From assembly GCF_026151205.1 (NCBI RefSeq), contig NC_087082.1, positions 6,455,908-6,519,907 of the forward strand: a stretch of DNA of 64,000 bases, given 5' to 3'. A program made the translations under genes and the position numbers. The stretch's first letter is position 1. The number at the start of each line of letters is the position of its first letter. Positions 26,001-37,702 of this stretch are shown one piece after another. This stretch comes from Bolinopsis microptera (lineage: Eukaryota > Ctenophora > Tentaculata > Lobata > Bolinopsidae). A model generated the notes under the pieces. That model saw only the letters and a list, made by a program, of their open reading frames with translations. It did not search any database and was not told the origin of the DNA.

Positions 26001-29000
26001 TCACTCCTTATTATATGGGCATCACGTGATATTCCTAATAAAGCCACTCTGATCGTGTCTGCATGAATAATTATTTGTAGATGCACCCAAATAATGAATG
26101 TACAGTTTCACAATCGTGATTATAAAGTGGACTATTATAGGAGCTTGTTAGCTGCTATAAAGCTATAACCACGTGGACCTGAATATCGCTTAGTCAAACC
26201 TGGGGTGGACTAGTTACTTAAGGTTCCATTTAAGGTTCCATTTAAGGTTCCATTCAAGGTTCCATCCAAGGTTCCATTTAAGGTTCCATTTAAGGTTCCA
26301 TTCAAGGTTTCATTTGAGGTTCCATTTGAGGTTCCATTTAAGGTTCCATTTAAGGTTCCATTTAAGGTTCCATTTAAGGTTCCATTTAAGGTTTCATTTG
26401 AGGTTCCATTAAAGGTTCCATTTAAGGTTCTATTTAAGGTTCCATTTAAGGTTCCATTTAAGGTTCCATTCAAGGTTCCATTTAAGGTTCCATTTAAGGT
26501 TCCATTTAAGGTTCCATTTAAGGTTCCATTTAAGGTTCCATTTAAGGTTCCATTTACGGTTCCCTGCCTTATTTCCCCGCTCCTTCTTGCTAGGTTGTAA
26601 TTTACCTGACTCAGCTTACTTCTAATCTGTTGAGGAGACCTTAGTTTATTACGGTCCAATTACAAACTGATCAGTTGATTCTAATTTATTCGTGTCACCA
26701 ATTTGACGATAATTTTAATCGTCACATACAAGAAGCGGAGAATCTGATCGGATAAATTGAAGTATTTTTTATTTTCAATCCGATATCGTCCACAGGTGAT
26801 CCCTTTACACCTCTTGATTAATATTGTGCAATGCAGGAACGATGTATTCTTCTTTAAATTTGTATTGATCCCGTTTAATGCGACAAGGAAAAATGCTCTT
26901 ATCAGGAAAGGATAAGAGCATTTTTACTTGTCGCATCAAACGGGATCAATAAAAATTTACGCAAGAATACATTGCAACCATGCGACTCATAAACAATATT
27001 CCAATCCGGATTTTACAATGCAGGAACATACAACACGGAGATCACAATAGCTGGTGAACGTTTCCTCAATGCTGCTAGCGATGCTACTAAAACCTCCGTT
27101 GTTATAGGTCGGTTCTTTTGGAGATTGGTTACATTGTATAGTAGTTACAGTTGTAGTTTAGTTCCAGCACTCGTAGCATATTAATTATTATGCGAATTAC
27201 TCGCAGTATTTCAAATTCCAGCACATGTCAAATATTCTACTTACTTTTTAGTTAATCTCTAGATATCCAAATATTATATATCCCAACCCCTTGAATTTGT
27301 GACTCAACATTTAATTTAATCATAATGTTAATCTATATTATAATAAGAAATAATGTCTGCAGATGGTGATAAGACCTGCGTCATAAGCTCAGTTACACTA
27401 ACTGAGATAAAATGTAAACTGCCTCACGCCGTTGCCAAGGAGATGAATGTTGTGGTAAGTTTACATAAAGTAAACATTGGATTAAAGTTAGGCAATTAAT
27501 TAAAAATGTTTCTTTCTCTCGAATTCTTCTGAACATTTGTCCTAAAACTAATTATAAAATAACCGATTAAACCAAATAACCTCATTTATTTAGGTCACTG
27601 TGGACCCTTATGGCAGCTCCAACGTAGACCAGAAGATTGTGTACACAATGGTGCTAGGAGCAACCGACCCAGCTAGTCCTACCACTGGTAGTTTGGGTGG
27701 TCCTTCCATTGTACTTCAGGGTAAATATTGTCTTGATATTCAGCGGTTACCAGAATCCAACAATGTATCTCTTAAATGGTTCTATCATCTGACTCCTAAT
27801 TATCTTCTCACTCCTTATTATCATCTGTATGCTCAGCATTATATGTATCCTAATTATGACTGTATCTTAATTAATAATTATGTCTGTATGTTAATTATGA
27901 CTGTATCCTATAATTATGACTGTATCCTAATTATGTTGTGACCCCTAATACCCAGGTTCTGGGTTCCCACACGGAGCTGAGGACACGTCCCTGAACGTGA
28001 CAGTGTGTGGGGTGGAGACAACAGCTGAACTAGTCAGCAACTCCCAGCTCAACATCCCTCTACCAGCCTGTCCTGATGATGTTTGCTCCACTGCTTCTCA
28101 TTCCTGTGATATAGTGGTGAGTTTAGGGTTCACTGCTTCTCATTCCTGTGATATAGTGGTGAGTTTAGGGTTCACTGCTTCTCATTCCTGTGATATAGTG
28201 GTGAGTTTAGGGTTCACTGCTTCTCATTCCTGTGATATAGTGGTGAGTTTAGGGTTCACTGCTTCTCATTCCTGTGATATAGTGGTGAGTTTAGGGTTCA
28301 CTGCTTCTCATTCCTGTGATATAGTGGTGAGTTTAGGGTTCACTGCTTCTCATTCCTGTGATATAGTGGTGAGTTTAGGGTTCACTGCTTCTCATTCCTG
28401 TGATATAGTGGTGAGTTTAGGGTTCACTGCTTCTCATTCCTGTGATATAGTGGTGAGTTTATGGTTCACTGCTTCTCATTCCTGTGATATAGTGGAGAGT
28501 TTAGGGTTCACTACTTCTCATTCCTGTGATATAGTGGTGAGTTTAGGGTTCACTGCTTCTCATTCCTGTGATATAGTGGTGAGTTTAGGGTTCACTGCTT
28601 CTCATTCCTGTGATATAGTGGTGAGTTTTGGGTTCACTACTTCTCATTCCTGTGATATAGTTGTGAGTTTAGGGTTCACTGCTTCTCATTCCTGTGATAT
28701 AGTGGTGAGTTTAGGGTTCACTACTTCTCATTCCTGTGATATAGTTGTGAGTTTAGGGTTCACTGCTTCTCATTCCTGTGATATAGTGGTGAGTTTAGGG
28801 TTCACTGCTTCTCATTCCTGTGATATAGTGGTGAGTTTAGGGTTCACTGCTTCTCATTCCTGTGATATAGTGGTGAGTTTAGGGTTCACTGCTTCTCATT
28901 CCTGTGATATAGTGGTGAGTTTAGGGTTCACTACTTCTCATTCCTGTGATATAGTGGTGAGTTTAGGGTTCACTGCTTCTCATTCCTGTGATATAGTGGT

Positions 29001-32000
29001 GAGTTTAGGGTTCACTGCTTCTCATTCCTGTGATATAGTGGTGAGTTTAGGGTTCACTGCTTCTCATTCCTGTGATATAGTTGTGAGTTTCGGGTTCACT
29101 GCTTCTCATTCCTGTGATATAGTGGTGAGTTTAGGGTTCACTGCTTCTCATTCCTGTGATATAGTGGTGAGTTTAGGGTTCACTGCTTCTCATTCCTGTG
29201 ATATAGTTGTGAGTTTAGGGTTCACTGCTTCTCATTCCTGTGATATAGTGGTGAGTTTAGGGTTCACTGTTTCTCATTTCTGTGATATAGTGGTGAGTTT
29301 AGGGTTCACTGCTTCTCATTCCTGTGATATAGTGGTGAGTTTAGGGTTCACTGCTTCTCATTCCTGTGATATAGTGGTGATTTTAGGGTTCACTGCTTCT
29401 CATTCCTGTGATATAGTGGTGAGTTTAGGGTTCACTGCTTCTCATTCCTGTGATATAGTGGTGAGTTTAGGGTTCACTGCTTCTCATTCCTGTGATATAG
29501 TGGTGAGTTTAGGGCCAGGGTTAGGGTTCACTGCTTCTCATTCTTGTGATATAGTGGTGAGTTTAGGGTCAGGGTTAGGGTTCACTGGGAATTCCGCGGG
29601 ATTAGGCTTCTTGGATACTGCCGTTAGTCTGCGTCTGTTGGCTTTTTAACTTGTTTGTATGTAATTGTATGTTTAAGGCAAAGTTAGAAAAGAGTTCTAT
29701 GAAGACTACGTGTTCACACAGGATAAGATGTAACCAATTAAACAGGTGCAGAGGTACGACACAGTTCTGACGAAAACGGGAGCTGTGACCTACAACAAGG
29801 CTGATACCCCAACTGTTACTAACATAGACCCCAGCGACGCGGGGACTGGTGGTGGTAAAACTGTAAGTATAAGGGACATTTTTTATCGCTTATTAGATCC
29901 AGTAAACTATCTGCTATCTGTAACTAGAAAGTTTGCTCGGCTGTCGGCGGACGTTAGATTTCCATTCATCCACTGTTTATTCTCATTTATCCATATCTCA
30001 TGCCCTATTTCTATGCCTTCACCTGATGAATTATGTTAGGAGAGTTAAAATGTTAACTAAAATTGCTCTTTATTTATTTTGCGCATCTCAGATCACAATA
30101 ACTGGAACTGGGTTCAGTGACGCCACATCAGATGTCAGTGTTAAGTTTGATGGAGTGACCTGTACTCTTCTCTCTACATCAACCACTCAGGTAATGTTAG
30201 AAATTCTAATAGAAATTCGCCAATTCTGTGATGACGTTCTTGTCAAAGAAATCTTTTAAATAAGCTCAATCTCCAGAACATTACCGTTGTCCTCCTCCTC
30301 CTCCTCCTCCTCCTCCTCCTCCTCCTCCTCCTCCTCCTCCTCCTCCTCCTCCTCCTCCTCCTCCTCCTCCTCCTCCTCCTCCTCCTCCTCCTCCTCCTCC
30401 TCCTCCTCCTCCTCCTCCTCCTCCTCCTCCTCCTCCTCCTCCTCCTCCTCCTCCTCCTCCTCCTCCTCCTCCTCCTCCTCCTCCTCCTCCTCCTCCTCCT
30501 CCTCCTCCTCCTCCTCCTCCTCCTCCTCCTCCTCCTCCTCCTCCTCCTCCTCCTTCTCCTCCTCCTCCTCCTCCTCCTCCTCCTCCTCCTCCTCCTCCTC
30601 CTCCTCCTCCTCCTCCTCCTCCTCCTCCTACCCCTCTTCCTCCTCCTCCTCCTCCTCCTCCTCCTCCTCCTCTTCCTCCTCCTCCTCCTCCTCTTCCTCC
30701 TCCTCCTCCTCTTCCTCCTCCTCCTCCTCCTCTTCCTCCTCTTCCTCCTCATCCTCCTCCTCCTCCTCCTCTTCCTCCTCCTCCTCCTCCTCTTCCTCCT
30801 CTTCCTCCTCATCCTCCTCCTCCTCCTCCTCTTCCTCCTCCTCATCCTCCTCCTCCTCCTCCTCTTCCTCCTCTTCCTCCTCATCCTCCTCCTCCTCCTC
30901 CTCTTTTAAATAAGCTCAATCTCCTGAACATTACCGTTGTTCTCCTCCAGATCACGTGTAAAACAGGAGCCAAGGCAGACAAAGCTAACAAAGACGGAGT
31001 AGAAGTGAGAATTAACAAGTCTCTAGCTCTTAACCCGGGCAAGGAGACTATGACTTACATGGATAAGTGGAGCTCTAAATTCACGTGGGGTGGCGATGAG
31101 AAGAATAAACCTGTCGAGGGGGATTTGGCTGTTCTTACTGAAGGTACATTCTTGATGATTTATGTCGTTTTAAATTTATGTCACGTGTTACTATGGTTAC
31201 TCAGAGGTTCTAATACCCAAAATACCCTCAATCATCTCAACCCTAAAGTTACAGAGAATAATAATAAAATTCTTACCTGAACAAACGAACATTTGGGCGC
31301 ACAAACTGACATACTGACAAACAGGTCAGATAATCTACCTTGACGAGAGTCCCCCGAAGCTGAGAGCTCTGCTGCTCAGGGGAGGTCATCTGGTATTTGA
31401 TGATAACCAGGATCTCATACTGAAATCTGATTACATCCTTATCTTGGGTGGAGGTTCTATCACGGTAAGGGTTAATTAATGAGCTGTATTGATTTTATAT
31501 AAAAACGTATACGCTTTGTAAATTTTTGAGACAGTAAATTTGTGGGTAATATTCGTTGTAAAGAAACATTGCTAATTAATGACAATCGTTTTGACCACAG
31601 TTGTAGAAATTATCTACAAATTTAATTAACAAATTTAAATTTTTACCAGATTGGAACTGAAGACTCTCCGTTCCAACACGAAGCAATTATAGAGATGCAT
31701 GGCAACCAGCAATCTACTGAACTGCCAATGTACGGAGCCAAAACTCTTGCCGTCAGAAACGGTACGTCTGCTTACAAAGTTACAATTGTCATCGTATTTT
31801 GTTACTATCTCATCATAATATGTTCCATCATTTTTTGTTACGGTTTAAAGAATTTAACTTATAATATCTCTGTGAGATTGATCGTTGTTTTAGCGATCGT
31901 CTTTCTAATTGATCTTATCCCCTATCAGGAACGGTTGAGATGCACGGTAAAGAGGTGAGCCCTAAGTGGACAGAACTAGGAGAGACCGCTGAAGCTGGTA

Positions 32001-35000
32001 CCACCTCTATCATTATCAACACTGAGACCAACTGGAAGGTTTGATTCTGTTCTGGTTGTGAATCTATAACGTTTAACGTTGACATTAATTAGTTCATTGT
32101 GTGTAAATCAGCAACACTAGTTACACATGCTGTATATGTATCATACTTGCAGGTCAGTGACCAGATAGCTCTCTCCTCCTCAAGCTTCGCACCAGAAGAG
32201 AACGAAGAGTTTATCATCACCACCATCACCTACGACAAAGCAGCCGGGAAGACCACCCTGGGACTGAACCAGGCTCTTAAGTTCAAACACATTTCTCTTG
32301 AACAGACAATAAACGGGGTGAAGATTAAGACTGCTGCCAAGGTTCGTCCTTTCATAGTTCTTTCCATTCCGCTATTTTATCGGCATTTATTCGGCTATGT
32401 TATCGGCATTTATTTTTATCGTTGACGGGTTGAATACATTTAATGAACTTATCTAATATTAATATAATAATATCCTGGGTTTGGACAGGATATAATATCG
32501 CAAATGTGTGAGACTGATTTTATTTAATTCTTACTTACTCCTAAATTGTAGTGTAACACTAAACTTTACTTTTACAGATTGGTCACCTGACTAGAAATGT
32601 TAAAATGCGGGGAAATGTTAACGAAGATCACTTGGAGATGGTAGACGCCTGTCCCCAGACATTTGATCCTGATCAATTTGCAACCCAGACTTGCTTCCAA
32701 GGCAGATACGGTATGTTCAATGTTCATCAGTATCAAACATTTTGTTTACACTCGGTCACTTGTCAAGGCATTCGGCGAATTTTCTTTGAAATAAAATGAT
32801 GTATTTGTGTAAAAATTTGAAAGTTTATTGATAAAAAATCTTTCAACCACCGGAATAGGTAATATCACTTTTCTTTAAAATTTATATTACGTTGTTTAAG
32901 CCATCCTCTTTGTCAGGAGCTATGATGGACAGTGACCAGTTCGGATCCCAGATCATGTTCCACGCGGCTGCCATGGAAACACGGGAAGTGCACGGCAGGC
33001 TAGAGAACGCAGAGTTCTCCTGGGCTGGGCAAGCGTTCAGACTGGGGCGGTACCCCATACATTTCCACATGAACGGGGATGTGAGCGGCAGTTATGTCAA
33101 GTAAGCTCAGCCTCATCAATCTTTATTTTTATACATACAATTATACGCTGTTAGTGTAAAATAAGATGGGCACCAGACCAGTCCTCCCGGGCGTACCAAT
33201 GGTATACAGTGCCTGCTCACAAATCCTCTCACACTACACACTATACTCTCAGTCGTTCTTAGCGACTGACAACCGCAATAACTCACAATATCTAAGTATT
33301 GAACTCTACGTTAATATAACAAATACGATATTCTAGTACCGTCAATTACTCTGATATGACTACTACATACATGCAACTAAGTGCGGTACTGTGAATCAAA
33401 CGGTTCAATGCTACAATTCGGTCCTAAGCTAGAGTTGAACAAAGGAAACAGTTGAATCGAGTAATAACGTTCGAATGATGAATATAAAGATATTATCAAC
33501 AATCACAACTTAAACTGTGGCAAGACGGGCCACGTTTGGCGTTCTAGATCAGCGGTTAACACTTTGATTAAACACGTCACCTAAAGAGCTTTTCCAGAAC
33601 TAATCCTAACGTGTCCAGAAATGCGTTATCGACACGCGCCACGTGATACCACGTGGTCACTTAACTACCTAAATCTACACTCATTACTAACGGTCATATT
33701 AATCACTAAATTACAATCTACACAACTGCTAAAACTACTCTAAAACTGCTGCAAACAGCCTACATATTACACTACTGTCTTATCGGTTTATTACTACTTA
33801 TCTGAAACTCACCTATATTCAATGCTTACATTAGACTTACCATTACATTCGACTAGTCAACAACCAAATTATCTTGAATATTGTCTCTCAGAGGATGTGC
33901 AGTCCATCACACATTTAACCGTGCCGTGACAGTTCACGGAGTCAACAATCTCCTCGTGAAAGACAACGTTGCCTTCAATAACATGGGGCACGCCTTCTTC
34001 TTGGAGGACGGTGTTGAGGAGGACAATGTGTTCGATGGAAACCTGGCGATATTCACTCAGTCCAGCTCCTCGTTATTAAATGTTGATGTTACTCCCGGTA
34101 AGGAATAATCTGATCACAGATTGTTTTTAATTGCTATAATGGACGTCGAGAATGGAATTTCATATTTATTTAATTAGATTTAATGCTTTTATCTTGCCAG
34201 CTTACATGAAGTAGAATCATGTTTTGGAAAAGTAACAAAGTGTTAATTTCAGCCTCGTTCTGGATCGTCAACCCCAGGAACACGTTTATCAACAACGTGG
34301 CAGCTGGTTCCACCCACTTTGGGTTCTGGTTCAACATGCCAGCTCACCCTGCCGGACCCTCTGCTACCAACACGGTGTGTCCCAGGAATATGGGGATGAA
34401 GGAATTCAGAGGCAATGAGGCTCACTCTTGTGGCAGATACGGTACGGGAAATATTTAGATTATTATTTCAGTTTTATATGAGGTGTACATTTCATGATGC
34501 ATTATGACTAGCCCTTTAAAAGTGATAAACAATAATCCCAAAGAAGCTTTACGTTTAAATTATGAATTATTTTGATCTTCGTTGGATTGAAATAAGTAAT
34601 TTTGGTTGAAATCGTTTTATTAACTTATTAAGAAAACATTGGTTAGTAATTTATAGCCAAGGCATCAAATAATCATTAACGACAAAATCTGAATGCTTAA
34701 AGTAAAATATCTTTTAAACAAAACAGATTCTATACTACATACAATCAATTTTTCTACAGTCAACATCAATAACACATAAATTCAATATTTATGTACGCAA
34801 TTTCAAATCTCTAATTGAGTATGGATCTACAAACGTATTTATATAATTGTAATAATACTAGTATTTCACCAACCCTATTTATTTAGAGTGTAAAATATGT
34901 TTTAGACAAAACAGATTCTATACTATAGTCAATTTTTCTATAATCAACATAAATTTTAAGTCCGTAAATTCAATTTATACTGTCCACTGTCCAGCTGTGC

Positions 35001-37664
35001 TAAAGTCTAAAAGAACTTGTACTTGGGAACCACCTCAACCTCAATGTCCAGTTTGTATCCAGGACCGGGAAAGGATGTCGCATCCTCTGACACGTATATG
35101 GCATAGTTCCCATACACAGGTCGCTGGTATAACTTCCTGTTCCGTGATCAGTGCCTTGAACCAGAGTAGGGTTTGGACTGTCCTGTATGTTGGCGATCTC
35201 GTGAGCCCACACCGTCTTGTAACTTGCAGATGCGACTCCTGTCAAGGGGTTGCAAAGAAAGTGGTTACCTAGTCCTTGTGTGTTGTCATCGTTAGCGTTT
35301 GCTGCAGATAGTCGTCCTCCAGTCAAAACGATCCTCGCACCGTTGTTACTGTACGCCCAGTTGAACGCTAGGTCTCCTCCCACCGAGAATACGGGGTCGT
35401 CTTCCATGTTCTGGGCGTGGTTACTGACACTCTCCTGTATGGGACCTCCCTCAGTAACAACATCTCTCCCTGGGTTCATGGCCTGGAACCTGGACAGCAG
35501 AGATCTATCACTCTCTTTGAACCGGAACACTTTCACTGCGTCCACCTCCCCTGCCTGGTGTCTAACTAGAGCTATGTAGCTCACTAGTCACTGGGTGTCT
35601 CCAGACCAGTCTGTTCAGGTAATCTTTTGTCAGAGAGTCAGCATAGGTTCCAATGAAGACATCGTCCACCCACCCAGTGGTGAAGTCCATGATATGACCA
35701 TCAGATGGGTTGAGGTTCATGGCCTGGTACCAGGTACTGGTTTTAACTCGCTCTATCTTTTCTACTTCGGTGGTCCTGGTCACTTCCATCAAACATAGAA
35801 GCCAAAGCAGCTGGGGATCATTTTTTTATGATGCAAGTCAAATTACGAGGTTTAAGAGTGTCAAAAATGGAATGACCGAGAAATAATCTGGAATTTGTGA
35901 GGGTACTTTAATAACCCCCTCTATCATGCGAACAATAATTCAATTGTTATTTGATAATTGCATTATGGTCCGTCTTTTCTTTATATTCATGATCGATATT
36001 ACGATTGTTCACATGGGAACCAGACACAGCATGCCACCAGTTACGCTGCAGAACTCTAATTAAGATTATACCCCGATTAGGTCACGGAAACAAACCGTTA
36101 AATTTATTACGTTATCAACTTTTGCATTTGGAATCAAATCAATCGAAGACTTTGAAAACTGGGCTTAAATATAAAATGACACGTCACCTAAGCTTGGGGT
36201 CTACTTAAATATACCTTTCTCTATTTACACTTACACTATGAGTTTTAATAATCCGTTATTTGGCAGGTATTTGGGTCTGGGAGTTCTGGAACCCCCGTGG
36301 TGACGGAAGCTGTGAGGCAACCACCCCTAATATGACAACTCTGCATGATTTCCACGGCTGGCATAATCTTCGAGGAGTAGAGATCGAAACTGGTAAGGTT
36401 TTTTGATGAAAGTTTATATCACCGATTGTCCAAAAACGTTGTGATATTTTGTTCCTCAAACAATTAAAATTTGTTTAAACTTTTAAATTTCTGATAGCTT
36501 ATGTCTGGTTACCTTGGTTACCTTGTTCAGGTAGTGGTATCGCTATGGATAACTTCCTCCTCCACGACAACTGGTTCAGTCAGATGGAAGTACACAAGTG
36601 TATTGACGCTACTTTTGAAGAGGGCAACACTCGGGTACGTAGAATGTAGATTAAAAATGTTGATATAATAGTTAATGATTTTATGTTATGATAATATTTT
36701 ATTTAACGGATTGTAAAATATTTGTTCCAAGACCGTTGACGAGTCTAACTTGATGCGCGTCTTGACAGGTTATAAGCTTTCAATAATTTAGTATCTTGAT
36801 CTAACTCTCCCGCGCAGATGACGAACTCGCAAATCATCTCCAAAACACAGTCCAGCGACGGACTTAAGATGCTCTACATGAACGCAGAGTTCGAGTGTGG
36901 TAGTGGGGTGGTGTTACCTGGTAAAGGTATGATGTCCGTACACGACTCCACTATGCACGAGTTTACAAAGTGCCCGGTATGGGAGGCTTGCGGAGGTTGC
37001 AAACCCAGACAAGGAGGTATGTGTTTCGTTTGTGTTTTGTAACATCTGAACGGGGGATGATCGGAGAACGTACAATTGAGACTGTTTTTCGGAAGTGAAC
37101 AGCTGCTGAACTTACATGAAATATCTTGCATTAGGACAGATTCTGACCATGTCGAAATCTGTGACCAATATGGCGACCGTGTACTCAACAAGAATTCATG
37201 GTCATATTAATATCAATAATAATATTTTGACCATTTTATTAATAGTTTACTTAATGTTCACTCCATATCTCTGTTTCCAGGGTTCCCAAGTGAGTTTAAA
37301 GGAATCAGCTACATAAACAGTCCTGTAAAAGGGAAGTTCAAGTGGGAATTTGAGATTATGATGAGAGATCTGGACGGGTCTCTGAGCGAAACTGGTAAAA
37401 AGAACAGCATTGTCACTCCTAATATGGACATTTTGGATAAGTCCTCCTGCGCTAAGACAGATTCCTGGTCCCATGGTTCCGTTGAGGGGGCCGTCTGTGA
37501 CGACAAGGTAAACAATGCCCAGTTTGTGACATTTAAGCTAACTGTTCCTGTTATTTTAGAACGTGTATTTTTGCGTGTATTTTTTGGTAAGTTTTGTCAA
37601 ATTGATTTTGAACCATTTTGGTACTGACGAGCACCCTGTATGTGTGTTATAGCACGTATGTATA

Positions 37665-37702
<38 letters not shown>

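Noticed and set aside
27997-29649. A separate 550-residue repetitive protein gene
   Set aside because: Its start lies inside exon 13 of fibrocystin-L, and the repeats contain the exon's own donor, so it is an extension of that exon, not an independent gene.
30243-30913. Poly-Ser (+) and poly-Arg (-) open frames of about 210 codons
   Set aside because: They are translations of the (TCC)n microsatellite in intron 15; no other coding sign.
35250-35798. Plus-strand frames over the intron 24 gene copy
   Set aside because: The minus strand has the protein-like sequence and a coherent end; the plus frames are its shadow.
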